A stretch of DNA of 12,883 nt from Bacteroidales bacterium UBA4073 (GTDB lineage Bacteria > Bacteroidota > Bacteroidia > Bacteroidales > Tenuifilaceae), in the NCBI GenBank assembly GCA_002383425.1, contig DFYV01000124.1:1-12883 (forward strand), in the 5' to 3' direction. Shown here one piece after another: positions 6,490 to 12,519 of this stretch; positions within the stretch are counted from its first letter, which is position 1; the number at the start of each line of letters is the position of its first letter. The notes under the pieces were generated by a model. The model was given only the letters and a program-made list of their open reading frames with translations. It was not told where the DNA came from and searched no databases. A program made the translations under genes and the position numbers.

Positions 6490-8409
6490 GTGGTTGTCAC
6501 GTTACCAGGCGTAGAGGTACCCGATACCACCATTGGACGGTTACAGAATGGCCTAAACATAATATACTCCCAGTCCGTGGTGAGCTGGAATGTGCAACCC
6601 CTATACGGTTTTACGGGGGTAGAGCTGGGCGACAACGGCTTGGACTGGGCCGATAAGGAGATGCTCAGCGCCTACAACAAGGAGATGAACAGTGTTATTA
6701 AGGCATTTAAAGATTGGAAAAAAGATGCCGATAAGGATGCCTACTACCTGTTTGTGGTACCAAAGTTCTCCGAGAGTGCTTTGGAAGGATTTATGCCGCT
6801 TGGCTACAGCTACGGTTTTGTAACGAAGGACCAGCTCGATGCCCGAACTGTTGCCCACTGCCTGTCCCGCATAGCGGGAAGTTGGGCCATGTTCGTGAAG
6901 CTGCACTTTTGCAAGATGCAGGCGCAGCAAAAGTCCAAGCTGAACAATCCCGCCTACGGCGGGAGAGCTTTTGCCCTAAGGCATACCTTCCCCGAGGCGC
7001 CTCAAGGCAAAACCGACAACCTGATGGACTACACACCCGACAAAAATGCCCTGCTAAAGGCGCAGTGGGACCTGATCCACAACCCCGAGAATGTGCAGTT
7101 CGCCTGGACGGAGGATATGGAGGAGGGGGCGATGAAAGAGTTAAAAGGAACATACACAATTTATGTAGGTGACAGCATTATGACAGAGAAAAAGGTTTTC
7201 ATCAATACCAATAAAACTGAAAAAATATATGTCAAATACGAACCTGCTGCTGGGGATACTGGAACTTATATAAATGTAAAATTGATTTACAGGCCGGTAT
7301 GGAGCAAGAATGATATTTCATGGCCAGGCACCACTTGGGGCAAAATAAATGTGAACACCAAAACATATTTCGGGTTGGATTCCTTGCCTGAAGGCAGGTA
7401 TATGGTACTGTTAAAGAACAAGGACGAGAAGGTTGATACACTCAACTTTTATCTCAGGCCTAAAAAGTATGATTTTGCATGTTCTGTTTGTGGAAGAAAT
7501 CTCGTTTTAACTGGTGATGAGTTAAAGCAAATTTTCCCAAACAGCGAAAAAATTAATAATCCTGATGTTATTAATGCGTTTAATAGTGCATTTAGAAAAT
7601 CTGGATTTAAAACCTGTAACCATTTTGCACACTTCCTTGCACAAATTAAGACCGAAAGTGCAGGATTAACAACTACAACAGAAGGGTCTTATTATTATTT
7701 ACACAGGATGTTAGAAGTGTTCAGTGGAAATAATGGAACAAAATTCTGGTATAATCAATCCTTTTTAGACGACAAAACTTATTTGAGATTTACCGCCATT
7801 CGTGTATATGAAAAGATGGACTCTGCAAAGTTTGATTATAGTGTAGATTCGATGGATTTTGAAACTTTTACACATAAGTCAACCGGTTCCAGTATTATTG
7901 TTCCAAAAGATTACCCATCTCACAGTGGTCACACGACAGCATTCAATGGTCATAAATTAACAAAAGGTAAAGGATACTACAAGGCTGTAACATTATCATT
8001 TCAACAAAAAGAAGATAATGGTAAAAGGTTACTCAATGCCGCATACTCAGGCATGAATGAAAATTCAAGCGATACAACAATGGCAAATGCTGAAGGTTAT
8101 AAATATCGGGGACGTGGTTTTGTGCAAGTTACCGGAAAAACAAATTATCTGAATGCACAAAACACTTGTAGCAGCAAATTCCAATTGAATTATGATTTTG
8201 TAAATAACCCTGATTTAATGAAAAATGACACTATAGCAGTATGGGCTTCATTTGCATGGTTTATCAAGAATATTCAAATTTCTGATTTAGATACAGAAAA
8301 TCCTGATATAATTACATATAAGGTTAATGCTGCGGGATTGGAAAAGGAGAGCCGCAGAAATAATTACAATGCTATCCGCCAAAGTATTTTCAAATGTAAT
8401 AAACCATAA
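6490..8409 (+). CDS. Orphan polymorphic-toxin C-terminus: degraded zincin-like pre-toxin domain fused to a GH19-type cell-wall hydrolase
   Basis: The open frame has 639 codons from GTG 6490 and is open back to 6445 without an ATG, so it looks like the displaced C-terminus of a longer toxin. Residues 1-215 are the pre-toxin module (LPGVEVPDTTIG ... DYTPDKNALLKAQWDLIHNPENVQFAW ... EEGAM). Its HExxH is replaced by insertion-derived sequence between TVAH and AFALRHTF. After the sharp boundary at 7134 comes a beta-rich linker (216-330), then CSVCGRN (331-337) and a GH19-like domain at about 338-639: HFLAQIKTES (381-390, Glu389 the likely catalytic acid), EGYKYRGRGFVQVTGKTNY and the C-terminal NAAGLEKESRRNNYNAIR. 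GH19 enzymes cleave chitin or, in bacterial toxins and phage lysins, peptidoglycan; the latter fits here. A secreted gene starts 2 bp after the stop and is the likely immunity gene. Without a normal start it may be silent, or translated from ATG 7132. Confidence 0.82.
   Translation: MVVTLPGVEVPDTTIGRLQNGLNIIYSQSVVSWNVQPLYGFTGVELGDNGLDWADKEMLSAYNKEMNSVIKAFKDWKKDADKDAYYLFVVPKFSESALEGFMPLGYSYGFVTKDQLDARTVAHCLSRIAGSWAMFVKLHFCKMQAQQKSKLNNPAYGGRAFALRHTFPEAPQGKTDNLMDYTPDKNALLKAQWDLIHNPENVQFAWTEDMEEGAMKELKGTYTIYVGDSIMTEKKVFINTNKTEKIYVKYEPAAGDTGTYINVKLIYRPVWSKNDISWPGTTWGKINVNTKTYFGLDSLPEGRYMVLLKNKDEKVDTLNFYLRPKKYDFACSVCGRNLVLTGDELKQIFPNSEKINNPDVINAFNSAFRKSGFKTCNHFAHFLAQIKTESAGLTTTTEGSYYYLHRMLEVFSGNNGTKFWYNQSFLDDKTYLRFTAIRVYEKMDSAKFDYSVDSMDFETFTHKSTGSSIIVPKDYPSHSGHTTAFNGHKLTKGKGYYKAVTLSFQQKEDNGKRLLNAAYSGMNENSSDTTMANAEGYKYRGRGFVQVTGKTNYLNAQNTCSSKFQLNYDFVNNPDLMKNDTIAVWASFAWFIKNIQISDLDTENPDIITYKVNAAGLEKESRRNNYNAIRQSIFKCNKP
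6859..6880. repeat. Palindromic insertion at the HExxH site of module copy 1
   Basis: Compared with copy 3 (GCCCAC-GAGTTTGGCCAC), copy 1 reads GCCCAC, then about 22 extra bases, then GTTGGGCCAT, a net gain of 20 nt. The core is a perfect palindrome, TCCCGC-ata-GCGGGA, at 6865-6879. The insertion removes the Glu of HExxH and shifts the frame by two. This cancels the shift from the 76-nt block just downstream. Confidence 0.78.
6891..6966. repeat. 76-nt inserted block with inverted repeats, module copy 1
   Basis: The block separates the expected GGCCAT (GH of HExxH) from GCTTTTGCC (AFA of AFALRHTF), replacing one codon. It starts GTTC and includes GAAC at 6942-6945, with imperfect inverted arms (AGCTGCACTTTT / AAAAGTCCAAGCT) between. 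It ends with the perfect palindrome TCCCGCC-tac-GGCGGGA (6948-6964). The same block is in copy 3 at 12030-12105, so it predates the duplication or was copied with it. Confidence 0.78.
7121..7134 (+). promoter_or_regulatory. Cassette boundary with Shine-Dalgarno-like AGGAGG and ATG, copy 1
   Basis: AGGAGG (7121-7126), a 5-nt spacer and ATG (7132-7134) coincide with the last codons of the conserved module (EEGAM). Beyond this ATG the three cassettes have no sequence in common. The site could let the toxin tip be translated without the module, though Bacteroidota rely little on Shine-Dalgarno pairing. Confidence 0.45.
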
Positions 8410-8411
8410 CC

Positions 8412-9071
8412 ATGAGAAACAGAATAGTTCTTTTATTGGTATTACTTTTATTGAAGTTCAATTTATTGTTTTCCCAAAATATAGATACGGGTTGTAACCG
8501 GACTGTAAATTTTAAAGAATACTCATCTCTTTTGCCGGAAGGTTTTTGTATGCCTGAAGGATATTGGGCTGTAGATATATATGAAGCAGATGTTAATAAA
8601 GATGAGAAGCAGGACAGGATAATAAAATATTACAAGAAAAATTGGAACTGTGGCGATACAATTTTTTTGAGTGTATATTTTTCGAAAAATGACTCTACAT
8701 ATAAATTCATTAAAACTTTTTCAAATCTATATACTCCTTTAATAAGGGAGTCTATGGATATACCATGGATATTAGAAAATTGTGTTATGCCTGATAGTGT
8801 TGCAAGATATGCTTGGCAAAACAGCATGTGGTTGCTATTTGAGAATGGGTTTATTATTGTTCCATTTGCGGTAGATTTATGGACCGGGTATGATTTTTAT
8901 TTTGAATACGATAAGGTAAGAAAAAACTGGTATCTCACCAAGCAACAGGAATGGTTTATTCCTGATGGAGAATATGAAAGAAAATATGCACCTGACAGTA
9001 AAATCGATAAAGTAGAAAACGGGATATGTATAGATGATTTCAGGATAAAGGATTATCTACGGCCGTGGTGA
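8412..9071 (+). CDS. Secreted protein, probable periplasmic immunity protein for the GH19-type toxin
   Basis: The product has 219 residues. Residues 1-21 are a clear signal peptide (RIVLLLVLLLLKFNLLFSQ), with cleavage expected near Ser-Gln. There is no lipobox, so it should be a soluble periplasmic protein. Residues 60-68, DVNKDEKQD after Asp, resemble an EF-hand/dockerin-type calcium loop (D-x-N-x-D pattern) and are followed by a strand, as in FG-GAP/VCBS-like repeats. The rest is rich in aromatic residues and strands. Cys28, Cys46, Cys80 and later cysteines could form disulfides. The ATG is 2 bp after the stop of the GH19 tip, so the two are translationally coupled. A secreted partner directly behind a cell-wall-degrading toxin is the expected arrangement for an immunity gene. 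I do not recognise a named immunity family. Confidence 0.78.
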   Translation: MRNRIVLLLVLLLLKFNLLFSQNIDTGCNRTVNFKEYSSLLPEGFCMPEGYWAVDIYEADVNKDEKQDRIIKYYKKNWNCGDTIFLSVYFSKNDSTYKFIKTFSNLYTPLIRESMDIPWILENCVMPDSVARYAWQNSMWLLFENGFIIVPFAVDLWTGYDFYFEYDKVRKNWYLTKQQEWFIPDGEYERKYAPDSKIDKVENGICIDDFRIKDYLRPW

Positions 9072-9236
9072 AACCCCCAGTTGAGCCGAGGCTGTAAATA
9101 GATAAAGATTGGGTTGGGCGTAGGTTAGCGAAGCGTACCTGCCTCCAGCTATTCTTTCAGGCTACGCCTGAGTTGTTGGTTGTTTTATGTTCAGCTGAGG
9201 CTGTAAATAGCAATAAACGTAGCGTATCCGGCAGCG
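9072..9236. other. Intercassette region of palindromes and direct repeats
   Basis: The 165-bp gap lies between immunity gene 1 and module copy 2. A 21-bp direct repeat (two mismatches, both containing GAGGCTGTAAATAG) is at 9081-9101 and 9190-9210. Between the repeats are an imperfect hairpin around TAGGTTAGC-gaa-GCGTACCT (9121-9139) and the perfect palindrome TCAGGC-tac-GCCTGA (9157-9171). The TAC loop is the same as in the TCCCGCC-tac-GGCGGGA palindromes inside the modules. No gene is seen. The sequence occupies the place where the 5' part of module copy 2 would be. Confidence 0.75.
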
Positions 9237-9392
9237 GAGAAAAATTTTGTATATTTACCTCAAGGCACAACCGACAACCTGATGGATTACACACCCGACA
9301 AAAATGCCCTGCTAAAGGCGCAGTGGGACCTGATCCACAACCCCGAGAATGTGCAGTTCGCCTGGACGGAGGATATGGAGGAGGGGGCGATG
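9237..9392 (+). repeat. Conserved pre-toxin module, copy 2 (3' remnant)
   Basis: Only the last ~156 bp of the module remain. They encode EKNFVYLPQGTTDNLMDYTP and QWDLIHNPENVQFAW, ending in EEGAM. From CCTCAAGGC onward the sequence is almost identical to copies 1 and 3. The beginning (GAGAAAAAT-TTGTAT) matches copy 3 (encoding SEKNLVSLPQG) rather than copy 1. An in-frame TAA at 9204 cuts it off from any upstream coding sequence. The cassette boundary is at 9392, with AGGAGG at 9379-9384 and ATG at 9390. Confidence 0.88.
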
Positions 9393-10388
9393 ATGGATTT
9401 TAATATGTCAGCCAAAAGCGCATTAGAGATTGTTAATAATATTAGGGCGGCAAATATCAAAAAAGTTAATCGTCTTAATATGCTTGACTATGTTGTTTCA
9501 AGGGGTTATTATATTAATACATTCAAAATTGGTAGTATTACATTTAATAATTTTAATATTCAAGTTTTCGGTTCGGGTAAACTGTTAGATAGTACATTAA
9601 ATGAGACTTTTGATATTAAACCAAGTGTTATTTCAAAAACGAATGAGTCAAGTTTAGGGGAAACTTCAGGAAACTTTATAAAATACACTTTCCATGCCTT
9701 TAAAGAAACCCCTGATGTACCATTGTCAGAACAATTATCAGAAACTTCTTTACTGGAAATTACTATTAATGAAACAGATTCTTGGGCATTTGAGCATTAC
9801 TTGTTTAATTTAACACCGAAGATTACTATCAAAACAACAAACATAGAGACCGACAGTCTTTATACTTTAAGTTCATTCAATATTGATAATGGAAAAATTA
9901 CAGGATATATGATAGAAAGGCCTGCAGGTACACCAGAGGAAGAAAGGACTGAGGGTAGTCTGAAAAGAATTCCTTCGGGTTTATACGAAATTTGTTTTCC
10001 ATATGGTATTTGCAGACCCGCTACTACAAGAGCCAATAGGCTTAACGAACTTTGGGTAAAAACTTATGGGAAATATGACCAATATGGAGGAAATATTACT
10101 AGAGATTTAATATTAATCCACATTGGCAATGTAGTATGGGATACTGAGGGCTGTATATTACCTGGAAGTAGGCATGAGAAATTTACTTTAGTTAAAGATC
10201 ATAGTGTTGATAAAACTGGAGAGGTTTATACAAAGGGAACAGTTTTGGAAAAAGTTACAGGTTCAACCGGTTTATTGAATAATAAAATTGTTGGCTACTT
10301 GAAAGGTAAAATAAACATTTTAAAATCATTAGGGATTGAGAAAAGCGATTCAGCATATTTGGAAATAGAAATAGAATTAAACCGATAA
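9282..10388 (+). CDS. Orphan toxin tip with DUF5675-like domain
   Basis: The frame has 368 codons from the first available ATG (9282), which lies inside the module remnant (NLMDY); a start at ATG 9390, behind AGGAGG, is equally plausible and would give the tip alone. Residues 1-37 are module. Residues 38-60 contain IVNNIRAAN, a motif also present in the tip stub of cassette 3. The C-terminal half matches the DUF5675 pattern: GYMIERPAG (208-216), a RIPSGLYEICFP core (229-240) and LIHIGNVVWDTEGCILPG (278-295), with His280 and Cys291 standing out. That HxGN ... GC arrangement recalls the His/Cys pair of YkuD-type L,D-transpeptidases, so a cell-wall role is possible but unproven. There is no signal peptide, as expected for the end of a longer toxin. 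A secreted gene starts 3 bp after the stop. AT-rich relative to the module. Confidence 0.78.
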   Translation: MDYTPDKNALLKAQWDLIHNPENVQFAWTEDMEEGAMMDFNMSAKSALEIVNNIRAANIKKVNRLNMLDYVVSRGYYINTFKIGSITFNNFNIQVFGSGKLLDSTLNETFDIKPSVISKTNESSLGETSGNFIKYTFHAFKETPDVPLSEQLSETSLLEITINETDSWAFEHYLFNLTPKITIKTTNIETDSLYTLSSFNIDNGKITGYMIERPAGTPEEERTEGSLKRIPSGLYEICFPYGICRPATTRANRLNELWVKTYGKYDQYGGNITRDLILIHIGNVVWDTEGCILPGSRHEKFTLVKDHSVDKTGEVYTKGTVLEKVTGSTGLLNNKIVGYLKGKINILKSLGIEKSDSAYLEIEIELNR

Positions 10389-10391
10389 ATT

Positions 10392-11543
10392 ATGAAGTTG
10401 TTGTATTCATTAGTTGTAATTATACTTTCAACAAATCTTATAATTGGTCAAAACAACCGTTATAAAGGTATTGTAAACGATGTAAGTATAATGAATCCAT
10501 ATTGGTCAAACTATAAAGAATCGATAAGGGTTATGCATCAAGAGGCTATAGATAAATCAATTGAAAGGGGAATTGATAACTATACACTTATTGAATATTG
10601 TTTTGCATTAAATCATTTATTATCAAAAATAGAAACAAGTCCTGAAGCTCAAGAAGCATGGTTATTTTATATGGACAGTTTACTGCTGTTTTGTCAACAA
10701 GGGGATGTTCGTTCAGGTATAGTTCCTCTGGAAGCACAAGTATTTATTGCCACGTTAAAGCGAAACGAACAAGGGTTAAGAAATAGCTATCCAAATGCCT
10801 ATGATTTTTTAATTCAAAACACCCCAACCATGAGTGAATATGGTTATAAACCATCGGAATATGAATCTTTATTGCAAGAAAAAGGTTTTAGTGAGATAAA
10901 AGGTGAAGGTATAGTGTTTGATTTATTGTTAGTGGAAGATGTTTACTTATTAAACATTATAGAAAATAATCCAAATTTAAAAAAGAGATTTATAACTTGG
11001 CTCACTTACGAAGTGCCTGACCCTTCTTTCGCTTTTGAGTATTCTGATGATAGAGCAGCCGAAATTCTTCGTCGGAAACGCTTGTATTTATATAATATTT
11101 TTAATAAACAAGAAAGTGAGCTGGCAAAATATACCGCTGAGCAATTATTAAAGATTCAAGTTGTAAGACCTTGGCCAGTTCCTCAGGATTCACCATTGCG
11201 CATAATAAATGGCGAATGGCAGGGGGCTTTTGGGGATAATAAAGAAATATATTTTTTAAATGGCTATTCCAATGTAAACAATGACTCCAATAAAGTTACA
11301 GGAGAAAGTAAATTTGTTGGACAACCTGACAGTAAGTATGTTCCTATGGTTGGTAACTACAAAGACAAAGGGTCATACTTTGAGATTGAAATGATTGAAC
11401 AACCAGATACGGCGCAATGGAATGGCGTTTTTAAATATAAGATAGATAAAGAAACCAGAGTATTAAAAGGGACTTGGGAATCCAATAATGGAAAATTGAA
11501 ACGTGAATTTGAACTTAAGAAAGTGTCGGAAGACGAATGGTAA
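10392..11543 (+). CDS. Secreted protein, probable periplasmic immunity protein for the DUF5675-like toxin
   Basis: The product has 383 residues with an N-terminal signal peptide (LLYSLVVIILSTNLIIGQ), no lipobox and no further membrane segment, so it is predicted periplasmic. About residues 25-260 are mostly helical (for example EAWLFYMDSLLLFCQQGD). About 270-383 look like a small beta barrel or sandwich, beginning INGEWQGAFGDNKEIYFLNGY and ending GTWESNNGKLKREFELKKV, reminiscent of lipocalin-like folds; that is a structural guess. The ATG follows the toxin-tip stop by 3 bp, and the stop is 14 bp before module copy 3. The toxin-then-secreted-gene arrangement repeats that of cassette 1. I know of no named family for it; immunity is inferred from order, spacing and predicted location. 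Confidence 0.76.
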   Translation: MKLLYSLVVIILSTNLIIGQNNRYKGIVNDVSIMNPYWSNYKESIRVMHQEAIDKSIERGIDNYTLIEYCFALNHLLSKIETSPEAQEAWLFYMDSLLLFCQQGDVRSGIVPLEAQVFIATLKRNEQGLRNSYPNAYDFLIQNTPTMSEYGYKPSEYESLLQEKGFSEIKGEGIVFDLLLVEDVYLLNIIENNPNLKKRFITWLTYEVPDPSFAFEYSDDRAAEILRRKRLYLYNIFNKQESELAKYTAEQLLKIQVVRPWPVPQDSPLRIINGEWQGAFGDNKEIYFLNGYSNVNNDSNKVTGESKFVGQPDSKYVPMVGNYKDKGSYFEIEMIEQPDTAQWNGVFKYKIDKETRVLKGTWESNNGKLKREFELKKVSEDEW

Positions 11544-11564
11544 GTTTCCCACGCAGACCCCGCT

Positions 11565-11588
11565 ACCGCACGAGTCCTCTCGTGTGGT
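11565..11588. repeat. Imperfect hairpin at the module 5' edge, copy 3
   Basis: Arms ACCGCACGAG and CTCGTGTGGT around the loop TCCT, the same as at 6471-6494 in copy 1. It lies 8 bp inside the point where homology between the two modules begins. It may be only coding sequence (PHESSRVV), but the position makes it a candidate recombination edge. Confidence 0.55.
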
Positions 11589-11890
11589 TGTCCCGCTACC
11601 GGGCGTAGAGGTACCCGATACCACCATTGGGCGGGTACAGAATGGCCTAAACATAATATACTCCCAGTCCGTGGTGAGCTGGAATGTGCAACCCCTATAC
11701 GGTTTTACGGGGGTAGAGCTGGGCGACAACGGGTTGGACTGGGCCGATAAGGAGATGCTCAGCGCCTACAACAAGGAGATGAACAGTGTTATTAAGGCAT
11801 TTAAAGATTGGAAAAAAGATGCCGATAAGGATGCCTACTACCTCTTTGTAGTTCCCAGCTTCTCCGAGAGCAAGGTGGAGGGGCTTTATG

Positions 11891-11954
11891 TTAGCTGAGT
11901 CTAAGGTTTTGCGAAGCAAAACCTTTAGCCGAAGTAATCCCGCCAACGGCGGGG
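11891..11954. repeat. 64-nt palindromic insertion in module copy 3
   Basis: It interrupts TTTATG/CCGCTTGGC, which is continuous in copy 1 (6790-6803). It contains a perfect 10-bp hairpin, AAGGTTTTGC-gaa-GCAAAACCTT (11903-11925), and the palindrome CCCGCC-aac-GGCGGG (11939-11953). The second is the same kind as in the 76-nt blocks. It brings in the stop codon that ends the upstream frame at 11898. Confidence 0.85.
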
Positions 11955-12029
11955 CCGCTTGGCTACAGCTACGGTTTTGTAACGAAAGAGCAGCTCGATG
12001 CCCACACCGTTGCCCACGAGTTTGGCCAC

Positions 12030-12105
12030 GTTCGTGAAGCTGCACTTTTACTAGCTGCAGGGGCAGCAAAAGTGCAAGCTGAACAATCCCGCCTACGGCG
12101 GGAGA
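12030..12105. repeat. 76-nt inserted block with inverted repeats, module copy 3
   Basis: Same block and same site as 6891-6966, differing from it at several bases in the centre. Here the central inverted repeat is clearer: TGCACTTTT pairs with AAAAGTGCA and AGCTGC with GCAGC. TCCCGCC-tac-GGCGGGA is at 12087-12103. The net addition of 73 nt moves TVAHEFGH out of frame with AFALRHTF. Confidence 0.82.
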
Positions 12106-12150
12106 GCTTTTGCCCTCCGCCATACCTTTAGTGAGAAAAATCTTGTATCT

Positions 12151-12519
12151 TTGCCTCAAGGCAAAACCGACAACCTGATGGACTACACACCCGACAAAAA
12201 TGCCCTGCTAAAGGCGCAGTGGGATTTAATCCACAACCCCGAGAATGTGCAGTTCGCCTGGACGGAGGATATGGAGGAGGGGGCGATGGTTAACATATTC
12301 TCATTGATTGACGATATTAGAAAAGCGAACAGTAACGAGGAAAGAATTTTAACAGTAACACAGGATAAATGCCCTTCAGGACATTACAAAAATGTTAAGT
12401 TAGGCGAAAATAGGATATCTTTGTCTCTGCAAAAATCATTTCGCTGTAATGAAACAGACACCCCTCTCAAAGTTTATGTATCTCTCCATTGTCGCGGCAA
12501 TCGTCACCATCCTGCTTAA
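12151..12519 (+). pseudogene. Tail of cassette 3: module end plus truncated toxin tip
   Basis: Open from TTG 12151 (ATG 12178) through the module end to ATG 12286, then a short tip starting VNIFSLIDDIRKAN. The IDDIRKAN stretch resembles NNIRAAN at the same place in tip 2, suggesting a shared sub-domain after the junction. The frame continues to 12519, but from about 12449 the DNA is the coding sequence of the cation transporter in another frame. The tip has therefore lost its toxin domain and its immunity gene, and the end after about codon 45 is probably not toxin sequence. The exact deletion point, somewhere around 12380-12445, cannot be seen from this copy alone. Confidence 0.75.
12416..12423 (+). 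promoter_or_regulatory. Putative -7 promoter box TATCTTTG of the cation transporter gene
   Basis: TATCTTTG matches the Bacteroidota -7 consensus TAnnTTTG exactly and lies 25 bp before ATG 12449. No convincing TTTG -33 element is seen about 20 bp upstream, so the call rests on one box. If real, native transporter upstream DNA begins before 12416, which narrows the toxin-tip junction. Confidence 0.42.

Larger units (their letters stand above)
6464..7134 (+). repeat. Conserved pre-toxin module, copy 1
   Basis: GC-rich block repeated at 11558-12288 and, for its last ~150 bp, at 9237-9392. Homology with copy 3 starts abruptly at CCCCGCTACCGCACG and ends exactly at GGGGGCGATG. For most of the first 280 bp the two copies differ by only a few bases. 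It encodes the zincin-like domain that precedes toxin tips in large Bacteroidota polymorphic toxins. This copy has lost HExxH through inserted palindromic DNA but remains open. An imperfect hairpin (10-bp arms, one G-T pair, loop TCCT) lies at its very start, 6471-6494. Confidence 0.88.
11558..12288 (+). pseudogene. Conserved pre-toxin module, copy 3, broken by insertions
   Basis: Full-length copy of the module, nearly identical to copy 1 in its first ~280 bp and last ~130 bp. The frame from the immunity-gene side (PLPHESSRVVV) is open until TGA 11896-11898, which lies in inserted DNA. The zincin motif is better preserved than in copy 1: TVAHEFGH is encoded at about 12009-12029, but in a different frame from both the 5' part and the AFALRHTFSEKNLVSLPQG part. 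Differences from a continuous gene are one extra base near 11884, a 64-nt insertion (11891-11954) and a 76-nt block (12030-12105). The copy cannot make a functional protease-like domain as it stands. Confidence 0.88.

Noticed and set aside
6600..7160. Several long frames on the minus strand and in other plus frames across the modules, repeated at 11463-12159
   Set aside because: They are shadows of the GC-rich module; the shared peptide on the minus strand simply reflects the DNA repeat.
7135..8409. Phage endolysin or prophage remnant as the source of the GH19 domain
   Set aside because: No holin, tail, capsid or integrase genes are nearby. The domain is fused to the toxin module, and the next gene encodes a secreted protein, which fits toxin-immunity better.
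12140..12150. TATCTTTG at about 12145-12152 as a promoter for cassette 3
   Set aside because: It matches TAnnTTTG, but it is coding sequence of the module (LVSLPQ) and no TTTG -33 element lies at the right distance.
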